In this document: positions 1 to 5,417 of the stretch, one piece after another
How the letters are laid out: each line of letters opens with the position of its first letter
Position numbering within the stretch: position 1 is the first letter of the stretch
Assembly (NCBI GenBank): GCA_018824765.1
Contig: JAHJFW010000056.1
Location: 1 to 6,560 of the forward strand
Length of the DNA: 6,560 nt
Reading direction: 5' to 3'
From: Patescibacteria group bacterium
Lineage (GTDB): Bacteria; Patescibacteriota; Patescibacteriia; 2-12-FULL-60-25
Program-made: the position numbers and the translations under genes
Notes under the pieces: generated by a model
The model's database searches: none
Told to the model about the DNA's origin: nothing
What the model saw: only the letters and a program-made list of their open reading frames with translations

Positions 1-91
1 GAGCGTGGTATTCGATCGCCGCGATAAAAAATATCACGGCCGCGTAAAAGCATTGGCTGATGGAGCTCGCGAAGCCGGTTTGGAATTTTAA
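1..91 (+). CDS. rplR: Large ribosomal subunit protein uL18 (L18), C-terminal end only
   Basis: Only the last 29 codons are present; complete codons begin at base 2 and the stop is TAA at 89-91. The peptide contains FDRRDKKYHGRVKALADGAR and ends in EAGLEF, which is the highly conserved C-terminus of bacterial uL18. This protein binds 5S rRNA in the central protuberance of the 50S subunit. It lies 22 nt upstream of rpsE, the usual L18-S5 order of the spc operon. The start and the 5S-binding N-terminal part are outside the window. Identification rests on this short but very characteristic tail plus the gene order. Confidence 0.93.
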   Translation, partial: SVVFDRRDKKYHGRVKALADGAREAGLEF

Positions 92-113
92 TTCTGCTAC
101 TTAATTGCTGATT

Positions 114-887
114 ATGTCCCAAGAAGAAAATACTGAAAAAAAAGACGAGGTCGTGGAAGTTCTGCCAGAAGATCAGATTAGTGGCGGGCAGGAACAGACC
201 AGTGAAGCAGCGCCTTCGGAAGAGGCGGCGCCTGTTGAAAATACGGCACCCGTTGAAGAGGCGGCTCCTGCGCCCGTTGCCGTCAAGTTCGTGGGACGAG
301 GAGCAGGAGGTCGTAATTTCGGTCGTGGTCCGGGTCGTGGAGGACGTCCATTCGGACGCGGAGGCCGCGGCCCGGGTTCGGATATAAAAGTTGAATCCGA
401 TTACGAAGAAAAAAATATTGAAATCGCGCGTGTTACACGCGTTACCAAGGGCGGCAAGCGGATGCGTTTTCGCAGTTTGACCGTTCTTGGCAACAGAAAA
501 GGCCGGGTCGGTTATGGCTTGGCAAAAGGCACGGATGTAGCAGGGGCAATTTCAAAGGCCGTTGCCCAAGCGCGCAAAGCTTTGATTACAGTGCCGTTGG
601 TTAAAGAGACGATCCCATTTGGCGTGGAAGCGAAATTCGGTGCAGCCAGAGTCCTGCTGAAGCCGGCGCCTAAAGGAACTGGTATTAAAGCCGGCGGAGC
701 GGTCAGAACGGTTTTGGAATTGGCCGGCGTGCCCAATGTTTCCGCTAAGATTCTTGGTTCGAACAATAAGATCAACAATGTCAAAGCTACTTTTGAAGCT
801 TTAAAAAAATTGAAGCTTAGAAGCGTACAGATCGAAGAAAAGAACGAGCAGGAGGAACGCCGCAAAGATTACGAGACATCAAATTGA
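114..887 (+). CDS. rpsE: Small ribosomal subunit protein uS5 with long acidic and RG-rich N-terminal extension
   Basis: uS5 sits in the 30S body and takes part in decoding fidelity and mRNA unwinding. The predicted protein is 257 residues, against about 165 in E. coli. The conserved core starts near residue 99 (IARVTRVTKGGKRMRFRSL, then GYGLAKG), forming the dsRBD-like domain. The C-terminal domain follows (FGAARVLLKPAPKGTGIKAG, ELAGVPNVSAKILGS). Before the core lie an acidic, Ala/Pro/Glu-rich stretch (about residues 3-57) and a Gly/Arg-rich stretch (about 58-90) with repeated GRG and GRGG. The ATG at 114 is preferred; an in-frame TTG at 105 would add three residues. No Shine-Dalgarno sequence precedes either. 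uL15 follows 16 nt after the stop, so uL30 is missing. Identity is certain; a role for the extension is not. Confidence 0.97.
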   Translation: MSQEENTEKKDEVVEVLPEDQISGGQEQTSEAAPSEEAAPVENTAPVEEAAPAPVAVKFVGRGAGGRNFGRGPGRGGRPFGRGGRGPGSDIKVESDYEEKNIEIARVTRVTKGGKRMRFRSLTVLGNRKGRVGYGLAKGTDVAGAISKAVAQARKALITVPLVKETIPFGVEAKFGAARVLLKPAPKGTGIKAGGAVRTVLELAGVPNVSAKILGSNNKINNVKATFEALKKLKLRSVQIEEKNEQEERRKDYETSN

Positions 888-903
888 ATTTAGCTAAAAG
901 TTT

Positions 904-1350
904 ATGATATTAACCTTGCATACTCTCAAACCGGCCAAAAAATCCCGCCGTAAAAAGCTGCGCGTCGGACGCGGCAACGCTTCGGGCAAAGGCACGACTG
1001 CAGGCCGCGGAACCAAGGGCCAAAAAGCCCGTACCGGCGGCAGAAAAAATCTCAAGCTGAAAGGTTTGAAGCAGATGCTTTTATCTTTTCCGAAAACTCG
1101 CGGATTCAAGAGCACACATCCGGAAGTGTTTGCCGTCCGTCTTGAAACAGTGGCAAAGTCTTTCAAAGACGGGGAAAAAATCAATCTGAACGCTTTGAAG
1201 AAATCAGGCCTTATACCGAAGCGCGCCAAGATGGCTAAAATCGTCGGCGGCGGTATAATTGATAAAAAGTTGAACTTTGTCGATATTAAATCAACGGCTA
1301 CGGTCAAGGCGGCTGTCATAAAAGCAGGCGGCAGCTTCACTCAATCCTAA
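904..1350 (+). CDS. rplO: Large ribosomal subunit protein uL15
   Basis: uL15 is a late-assembly 23S rRNA-binding protein of the 50S subunit. The 148-residue product has the usual family length. Its basic, glycine-rich N-terminal tail has the conserved pattern RRKKLRVGRGNASGKGTTAG followed by RGTKGQKARTGG (about residues 15-46), which threads into rRNA. The globular domain follows, with the conserved GGGIIDKKLNFVDIKSTATV region near the end (here KIVGGGIIDKKLNF). The ATG at 904 is 16 nt after the rpsE stop, with no clear Shine-Dalgarno site (only AAAAG). In most bacteria rpmD (uL30) would lie between rpsE and rplO; there is no room for it here. secY follows after a 124-nt gap, so transcription may still be continuous. 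Confidence 0.97.
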   Translation: MILTLHTLKPAKKSRRKKLRVGRGNASGKGTTAGRGTKGQKARTGGRKNLKLKGLKQMLLSFPKTRGFKSTHPEVFAVRLETVAKSFKDGEKINLNALKKSGLIPKRAKMAKIVGGGIIDKKLNFVDIKSTATVKAAVIKAGGSFTQS

Positions 1351-1355
1351 TAGTA

Positions 1356-1418
1356 GAAGGTAGAATAAAGAAGATAGAGTATGTAATAAGGATATTTTCT
1401 TAGATCGTATCTACCTTC
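1356..1418. repeat. Inverted repeat in the rplO-secY gap
   Basis: GAAGGTAGA at 1356-1364 is exactly complementary to TCTACCTTC at 1410-1418. Inside, TAAAGAAGATA (1366-1376) pairs imperfectly with the TATTTTCTTA stretch around 1393-1402, which could extend the structure. No T-run follows the right arm (CACCCCACCG), so this does not look like an intrinsic terminator. It could be an RNA structure or a remnant of a small palindromic element. The outer 9-bp match is direct; function is unknown. Confidence 0.6.
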
Positions 1419-1428
1419 CACCCCACCG

Positions 1429-1468
1429 CATTCCATATTCAACATTCCATATTCTAAATTCTATTCTC
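1429..1468. repeat. 14-nt tandem repeat just upstream of secY
   Basis: CATTCCATATTC occurs at 1429-1440 and again at 1443-1454, a period of 14 nt. A third, degenerate unit (AATTCTATTCTCTA) occupies about 1457-1470. The array is pyrimidine-rich and ends within 10 nt of the secY ATG, where a Shine-Dalgarno site would normally be; none is seen. The sequence differs from the 14-nt array before map but has the same period and a similar position. Confidence 0.65.
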
Positions 1469-1474
1469 TAACCT

Positions 1475-2752
1475 ATGTGGGACAAACTCCGTGCAGCATG
1501 GAACATTAAAGAAGTAAGAAACGCTTTTTTGTTTGTGATGGGCGTAATGGTTATTTTTCGTGCGGCCGCCCACATCCCTTTGCCAGGGGTCAATTTGCAA
1601 GCATTGAAGAATTTTTTTGAGGCGAACCAAATTCTCGGCCTGTTGAACCTGTTTTCAGGCGGGACGATCAGCACTTTTTCCGTGGTCGCATTGGGAGTTG
1701 CGCCATACATCACCTCGTCCATTATTTTTCAGCTAATGACCATGATCTTCCCTTCATTGGAAGCCATGCAAAAAGAGGGGGAGGCAGGTCAAAAGCGTAT
1801 TAACCAGTGGTCGCGTTTGTTAACCGTGCCATTGGCAATACTTCAATCCTTCGCATTGATCTCAGTGTTGCGCAGCTCGCAGTTTCAAATTTTAACCAGA
1901 ACCGATACATTGCATATCATAACTTTGATATTCACGGTTACAGCCGGCACGATATTTCTCATGTGGCTTGGTGAATTGATTTCGGAAAAAAAGATCGGCA
2001 ACGGCATTTCACTTTTGATTTTCGCTGGAATAGTCGCCAGTTTGCCGCAGCAGGTTTCGCGTTTGTGGGTCACTTTTGACCAATCGCAGATTTTTGTCTG
2101 GGGCCTTTACGGATTAATTGCTGTTTTGACGGTTTTGGGAGTGGTATTTGTTACTGAGGCACAGCGCAACATCCCCGTGCAATATGCGCGGCAGGTGCGC
2201 GGCGCCGGCGTATTGTCGGGCGGCGTGGCTTCAAGTTTGCCTTTACGCGTTAACATGGCTGGCGTTATTCCGATTATTTTTGCAATTTCGCTTTTGCTGT
2301 TTCCGTCGGTTGTGGCGCAGTTTTTTGTCAGTGCCAGGACTGCTTGGCTGGCTGATGTGGCGCGTTGGGTGATTACGACTTTGCAAAACCAGATTATTTA
2401 CGGCGCGCTTTATTTCCTGCTCGTCTTTGCTTTCACATATTTTTACACGGCGATTGTTTTTCATCCGGACAAGATTGCGGAAAATTTGCAAAAACAAGGG
2501 GGCTTTATTCCGGGTATCCGGCCAGGTAAGCCAACTGCCGAGTATTTGAACGCCGTTATCAATCGCATCAACCTTTTCGGGGCGACTTTCTTGGGCGCGA
2601 TCGCGGTTTTGCCGCTCTTAGCCCAAGGTGCCGGCGGTTCAAGGCTCTTGGCTATCGGCGGCACGTCGCTTCTGATTGTCGTCTCCGTGGTTATTGAGTC
2701 TGTGAAGCAGGTTGAGTCGCAGATAACGATGCACCAATACGACGCGTATTGA
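1475..2752 (+). CDS. secY: Protein translocase subunit SecY
   Basis: SecY is the channel-forming subunit of the SecYEG translocon in the cytoplasmic membrane. It exports unfolded proteins with SecA and inserts membrane proteins with the ribosome/SRP. The 425-residue length is typical, and ten hydrophobic segments are visible. Family hallmarks are: plug region SGGTISTFSVVALG (61-74) running into signature 1 GVAPYITSSIIFQLM (74-88); signature 2 WLGELISEKKIGNGISLLIF (164-183); the cytosolic loop TEAQRNIPVQYARQ (227-240); LPLRVNMAGVIPIIFA (255-270); ENLQKQGGFIPGIRPG (336-351); and the C-terminal ESQITMHQYDAY. The ATG at 1475 matches the family N-terminus and lacks a Shine-Dalgarno site. The gene ends 32 nt before a strong hairpin, which probably closes the ribosomal transcript here rather than running into adk as in the classical operon. 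Confidence 0.98.
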   Translation: MWDKLRAAWNIKEVRNAFLFVMGVMVIFRAAAHIPLPGVNLQALKNFFEANQILGLLNLFSGGTISTFSVVALGVAPYITSSIIFQLMTMIFPSLEAMQKEGEAGQKRINQWSRLLTVPLAILQSFALISVLRSSQFQILTRTDTLHIITLIFTVTAGTIFLMWLGELISEKKIGNGISLLIFAGIVASLPQQVSRLWVTFDQSQIFVWGLYGLIAVLTVLGVVFVTEAQRNIPVQYARQVRGAGVLSGGVASSLPLRVNMAGVIPIIFAISLLLFPSVVAQFFVSARTAWLADVARWVITTLQNQIIYGALYFLLVFAFTYFYTAIVFHPDKIAENLQKQGGFIPGIRPGKPTAEYLNAVINRINLFGATFLGAIAVLPLLAQGAGGSRLLAIGGTSLLIVVSVVIESVKQVESQITMHQYDAY

Positions 2753-2783
2753 TTTCGTGTCAAAATTTAATTTAAACATTCAA

Positions 2784-2810
2784 CTCACGCCGGCCAGAAA
2801 CCGGCGTGAG
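2784..2810 (+). terminator. Hairpin terminator candidate after secY
   Basis: CTCACGCCGG (2784-2793) and CCGGCGTGAG (2801-2810) form a perfect 10-bp GC-rich stem with a 7-nt loop, CCAGAAA. The following bases (CAATATTTAG) give only a weak U-rich tract. On the opposite strand the stem is followed by an A/T-rich run, but no gene converges from the right. Its position between the secY stop and a new promoter supports termination of the ribosomal operon. Efficiency is uncertain because of the poor U-tract. Confidence 0.7.
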
Positions 2811-2826
2811 CAATATTTAGACCCTC

Positions 2827-2842
2827 TGGTATAATGGAGGTA
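2827..2842 (+). promoter_or_regulatory. Extended -10 promoter positioned for a leaderless mRNA
   Basis: TGGTATAAT at 2827-2835 is a perfect extended -10 element (TGn plus consensus TATAAT). No good -35 hexamer is present; TGAGCA at the 17-bp position is weak and overlaps the terminator stem. The ATG at 2842 is seven bases past the end of the -10 box, where transcription normally starts. GGAGG at 2836-2840 resembles a Shine-Dalgarno site but is one base from the ATG and would lie upstream of the predicted mRNA 5' end. Confidence 0.75.
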
Positions 2843-3645
2843 TGAAGCCGACTGTTTTGCAGCGCGTGTTACCGCCTTTGTTTTTTCTATTGAGCGGTGC
2901 AGTCGCGCTCTATGTGCTGTGTTTTGCCGCGCATCCTGATGGTAGTCGGACATTGGTTTGGGCGGAAGTATGGCAGTTGGCGATTTTGGCGGTTATTGCC
3001 GGAGGTTTAACAGTGTCATTGTTGCGCCGAGCAGCTTCGCGTTTTTGGTGGGAGGTGATTCTGAATGCGACAATTTTTCTGGGGGTATGGTTTTTGTTTT
3101 TGTTGCTTGGAGTTTCGCTCGGCACAGCCATTGCCTTGTCCTCGGGCCTGACTCTGGTTTACGTGTTTTACAGAACAGTTTGGACGCACGATATTTTTTA
3201 TCTCTTGGGCGCGATTGGGGTGGCAATTAATTTTGCAATGTGGCTGCCGGGCAAGGTATTGCTAATTGGGTTGGTGGCGTTTACGATTTATGATATGGTT
3301 GCCGGTGCTCCGGGAGGGCCGATCCATAAGCTGGTTGCAATGCTGACGCAATATTCTTTGGTTCCCGGGATGATAATTCCCAAAAACCTAAAGGGCTTCA
3401 CAGAGAACCTGCAACAGGCGATAAAAGGCGAGGCGATTTTTTTGGGCGCCGGAGATTTGATCTTGCCATTAAGCTTGGTGGCGGGCGCGGCATTAAAGGG
3501 CTGGCAACCGGCTGTATTCGTCGCGCTCGGCGCTGTTCTAGGTGCGGCGTGGCTAGGGTTTGGCACAGATCTTCGTCCGCGGCCGGCCTTGCCGCCGTTG
3601 GCTATCGGCGCCGGAATCCCGTTTTTATTTTTTTCCATCTTTTAG
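2842..3645 (+). CDS. Presenilin/signal-peptide-peptidase-type intramembrane aspartyl protease (family A22-like)
   Basis: This 267-residue polytopic protein has about nine hydrophobic segments (roughly 9-30, 40-60, 71-90, 94-112, 117-134, 138-156, 198-219, 222-241, 249-266). The three hallmarks of GxGD aspartyl proteases appear in the right order and helices. They are Y150-D151 in helix 6 (FTIYDMVAG), G202-A-G-D205 at the start of helix 7 (FLGAGDLILP), and P248-A-L250 before helix 9 (RPALPPLAIGAG). D151 and D205 would be the catalytic pair cleaving substrates inside the membrane. The 6-7 loop (LVPGMIIPKN, then AIKGEAIFLGAGD) resembles archaeal presenilin homologues (PSH), which are of similar size. 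No MPR-type signal peptide or soluble domain is seen. The gene has its own promoter after the secY terminator and lies 12 nt before adk. Substrates are unknown; clearance of signal peptides or membrane-protein turnover is inference. Confidence 0.88.
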   Translation: MKPTVLQRVLPPLFFLLSGAVALYVLCFAAHPDGSRTLVWAEVWQLAILAVIAGGLTVSLLRRAASRFWWEVILNATIFLGVWFLFLLLGVSLGTAIALSSGLTLVYVFYRTVWTHDIFYLLGAIGVAINFAMWLPGKVLLIGLVAFTIYDMVAGAPGGPIHKLVAMLTQYSLVPGMIIPKNLKGFTENLQQAIKGEAIFLGAGDLILPLSLVAGAALKGWQPAVFVALGAVLGAAWLGFGTDLRPRPALPPLAIGAGIPFLFFSIF

Positions 3646-3657
3646 CTTGTCCTCAAC

Positions 3658-4317
3658 ATGCCAAAAAAATATCTTCGCGCAACTCTATTCGGACCTCAAG
3701 GCTGCGGCAAGGGGACGCAGGGGCAATTATTGGCAGATAGGTTTGACGTGCCTTTGATTGGCGTTGGCGAGATGTTTCGAAGAGAAATTTTGGCAAACAC
3801 TAACTTGGGCAAGCTGGCGAAAAAATATGTGGAAGGCGGTGCTTTGGCGCCGGACGAATTGACCAACGGCATAGTCGGAAACCAATTGCGCAAAACGGAT
3901 TTGTCCAAAGGTTTTATTCTCGACGGTTATCCGCGCAATGTGGAGCAGGCCATGCACATCGATCGCGTGGCCAAGCTCAATCTTGCTGTTCAGATAAAAA
4001 TTTCAGATAAAGAGGCTGTCCGGCGTTTGACTGGCCGCGTGCAATGCACGGCTTGCAGTCAGGTTTACCATCTGAAAGACGCGCCGCCGATCCGCGCCGG
4101 GATTTGCGTTTTGTGCGGCGGCCGGCTGGTCAGGCGCGATGATGATACCGAGGAGCTCATATTAAACCGTTTGGCAAATTACCATTTTATGACCGAGCCG
4201 CTGATGACTTATTACCGCCAGCGCGGAATACTGCTAAGTATAAACGGAGAACAGGCGATCCCGTATGTTTTCGAAGGGATGATAAAAAAATTAAGCAAAC
4301 TCGGCTTTAAACCGTAA
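3658..4317 (+). CDS. adk: Adenylate kinase with zinc-type LID
   Basis: Adk catalyses ATP + AMP = 2 ADP in the cytosol. The 219-residue length fits the long, LID-containing form. The P-loop is GPQGCGKGTQ (12-21). The LID carries C130-X2-C133 and C150-X2-C153, a zinc-binding cysteine quartet, followed by GRLVRRDDDTEE, the conserved arginine/aspartate motif. DGYPRN (89-94) corresponds to the usual DGFPRT. The AMP-binding motif reads GVGEMFR (35-41) where most family members have STGDMLR, so the Thr that normally contacts AMP is Val. Another nucleoside monophosphate kinase specificity cannot be excluded. The ATG at 3658 lies 12 nt after the protease gene, with no Shine-Dalgarno site, so it is probably co-transcribed from the promoter at 2827. 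The order secY-(insert)-adk-map is otherwise classical. Confidence 0.94.
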   Translation: MPKKYLRATLFGPQGCGKGTQGQLLADRFDVPLIGVGEMFRREILANTNLGKLAKKYVEGGALAPDELTNGIVGNQLRKTDLSKGFILDGYPRNVEQAMHIDRVAKLNLAVQIKISDKEAVRRLTGRVQCTACSQVYHLKDAPPIRAGICVLCGGRLVRRDDDTEELILNRLANYHFMTEPLMTYYRQRGILLSINGEQAIPYVFEGMIKKLSKLGFKP

Positions 4318-4337
4318 TCAATAGGAAATGAATGACT

Positions 4338-4374
4338 AATGACTAAGGAAGGAAAATTTCCAACACTCGTCATT
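4338..4374. repeat. Imperfect palindrome in the adk-map gap
   Basis: An 18-nt left arm (4338-4355) and right arm (4357-4374) around A4356 pair at 13 of 18 positions. The outer six bases AATGAC/GTCATT and the inner five GGAAA/TTTCC match fully. The left arm is itself part of a 7-nt direct repeat (AATGACT at 4331-4337 and 4338-4344). No T-run follows. The pairing is directly visible; a role as RNA structure or mobile-element remnant is unproven. Confidence 0.6.
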
Positions 4375-4394
4375 CGGATTTCGTCATTCGGATT
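4367..4394. repeat. Perfect 14-bp tandem duplication upstream of map
   Basis: TCGTCATTCGGATT is present twice head to tail at 4367-4380 and 4381-4394. The first copy overlaps the right arm of the palindrome at 4338-4374. The map ATG is 28 nt further on, after an A/T-rich stretch with no Shine-Dalgarno site. It has the same period as the array before secY but a different sequence. Confidence 0.85.
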
Positions 4395-4422
4395 TTAATA
4401 ATCAATAAATTCATAGCTTAAA

Positions 4423-5202
4423 ATGTCATTAATCAAAACAGCGCAAGAAATCACCAAACTTAAACGCGGCGGCGTTATTCTTTCGAATACTTTGGGCAAA
4501 ATAATGCGCGCTTGCCAAGTCGGCGCCAGCACGGCCGAGCTTGATCAATTGGCGCGCGCAGAGCTTGCCGAGCGCGGCGCACGCCCCTCATTTTTGGGCT
4601 ACCAAATTTCGCCCAATGATCCGCCTTACCCGGCTGCTTTGTGTATTTCAATCAATGACGAGGTGGTTCATGGTCAGGCCTCTTCCGAACGTATAATCAA
4701 AGACGGCGATGTGGTTGGTTTGGATATTGGTGCGTGGTATGAAGGATTGGCCACGGATATGGCTGCCACTGTTATTGTCGGCAGGGTTGAAGAAGATAAA
4801 CGCTTGCTGGTGGAAAATACGAAGGAAGCTTTAAAACGCGGACTTGCAGTTGTTAAGGAAGGGGCTTTGGTAGGCGATATCGGAGCGGCGATCGAGGATT
4901 TTTTAGGGCCGAAGAAATACGGGATCATCCGCGATTTGGTAGGTCATGGCGTCGGGCATGCCGTGCATGAAGAACCGCAGATCCCGAATTTTCGCGACCC
5001 GGGGGCGCCGAAAACCGAGCTTAAAGAAGGTATGGTTTTGGCTATCGAACCCATGGTGGCGCTCGGCACGTGGAAGGTGAAGATGAAAGACGACGGCTGG
5101 ACAATTGTGACGGCAGACGGCTCTCCGGCCGCGCATTTCGAGGTGACAATTGCCGTTACGAAAAACGGATATGAACTCATAACGCCATGGCCGGATTCTT
5201 AA
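4423..5202 (+). CDS. map: Type I methionine aminopeptidase
   Basis: Map removes the initiator methionine from nascent cytosolic proteins when the second residue is small, using a dinuclear metal centre. At 259 residues it matches the bacterial type Ia length. All five metal ligands are present in pita-bread-fold context: D101 (GLDIGAWYEG), D112 (ATDMAAT), H175 (VGHGVGHAVHEEP), E209 (AIEPMV) and E240 (AHFEVTIAV). The conserved substrate-side histidines H83 (EVVHG) and H182 are also present. The ATG at 4423 gives the usual N-terminus, which lacks a zinc-finger or SH3 extension. There is no Shine-Dalgarno site. adk lies upstream across a 105-nt repeat-bearing gap. Downstream, a dispersed repeat starts at the very next base after the stop. 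infA, rpmJ and rpsM, which often follow map, are absent here. Confidence 0.97.
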   Translation: MSLIKTAQEITKLKRGGVILSNTLGKIMRACQVGASTAELDQLARAELAERGARPSFLGYQISPNDPPYPAALCISINDEVVHGQASSERIIKDGDVVGLDIGAWYEGLATDMAATVIVGRVEEDKRLLVENTKEALKRGLAVVKEGALVGDIGAAIEDFLGPKKYGIIRDLVGHGVGHAVHEEPQIPNFRDPGAPKTELKEGMVLAIEPMVALGTWKVKMKDDGWTIVTADGSPAAHFEVTIAVTKNGYELITPWPDS

Positions 5203-5307
5203 TGTCATCCCGAGGGAAGTCGGAGCGACGAGGGATTTTCGATATGGAAGCGCAAGCGTGGCGCGCCGGGAATAATTTGAAGATCCTTCACTCCATTCAC
5301 GACGGCA
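5203..5307. repeat. Dispersed palindromic repeat (TGTCATCC-type) abutting map
   Basis: The element begins TGTCATCCCGAGGGAAGTCG directly after the map TAA and continues GAGCGACGAGGGATTTTC. This opening resembles a family of short interspersed repeats seen in many bacterial genomes. GGATTTTC (5233-5240) pairs at seven of eight positions with GAAGATCC (5279-5286). The following CTTCACTCCATTCA then a degenerate CGACGGCA (about 5300-5307) look like a decayed right end of the expected GGATGACA type. No ORF is present. Assignment to a repeat family is from memory of the motif, not a search. Confidence 0.65.
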
Positions 5308-5314
5308 TTTGCTT

Positions 5315-5392
5315 ATGAGAATATTAGGAATCGACCATGGCTCAAAACGAATCGGTATCGCGCTTGACGCGCCAATTTCGGCCGTTATATAG
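5315..5392 (+). pseudogene. ruvX: Truncated 5' remnant of a second ruvX gene
   Basis: ATG at 5315 opens a 25-codon frame ending in TAG at 5390-5392. The peptide starts MRILGIDHGSKRIGIALDAP, nearly the same as the start of the intact ruvX downstream (MRLLGIDYGSKRVGIALGDT). It includes the GID motif that carries the first catalytic Asp of the RNase H fold. The rest of the gene, including the other acidic catalytic residues, is missing. Many codons differ at the third base between the two copies, so this is a diverged homologue rather than a very recent duplication. The toxin-antitoxin promoter uses its last bases. It could still be translated as a short peptide, but no function is expected. Confidence 0.85.
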
Positions 5393-5400
5393 TATACGTA
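5364..5400 (+). promoter_or_regulatory. Toxin-antitoxin promoter and possible operator
   Basis: TTGACG (5364-5369) and TATAGT (5388-5393) are separated by 18 bp, a good sigma-70-type arrangement. Both hexamers lie within or at the edge of the ruvX remnant. Two overlapping palindromes, GTATAC (5392-5397) and TACGTA (5395-5400), cover the -10/+1 region and could bind the antitoxin for autorepression, as is usual for type II modules. The predicted leader to the ATG at 5418 is about 18 nt and has no Shine-Dalgarno site. Confidence 0.6.
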
Positions 5401-5417
5401 ACGAATTACATACATTT

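Noticed and set aside
105..113. TTG at 105 as rpsE start
   Set aside because: An ATG lies only three codons downstream and neither start has a Shine-Dalgarno site, so ATG is the simpler choice.
894..1340. 148-codon minus-strand frame opposite rplO
   Set aside because: It is an exact antisense shadow of a conserved ribosomal protein gene rich in Arg/Lys/Gly codons.
1356..1418. Intrinsic terminator between rplO and secY
   Set aside because: The stem is only moderately GC-rich, the loop is long and no T-run follows, so it is reported as a repeat rather than a terminator.
4367..4394. CRISPR-like repeats before map
   Set aside because: Two directly abutting 14-bp copies without spacers and without nearby cas genes do not make a CRISPR array.
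4903..5415. 170-codon minus-strand frame spanning the map 3' end and the repeat
   Set aside because: It crosses conserved map catalytic codons and a non-coding repeat, and its peptide has no coherent fold or motif.
5337..5417. Longer antitoxin starting at ATG 5337 (118 residues)
   Set aside because: The extra 27 residues are the ruvX remnant read in a different frame and precede the predicted promoter; the antitoxin fold begins at the ATG at 5418.
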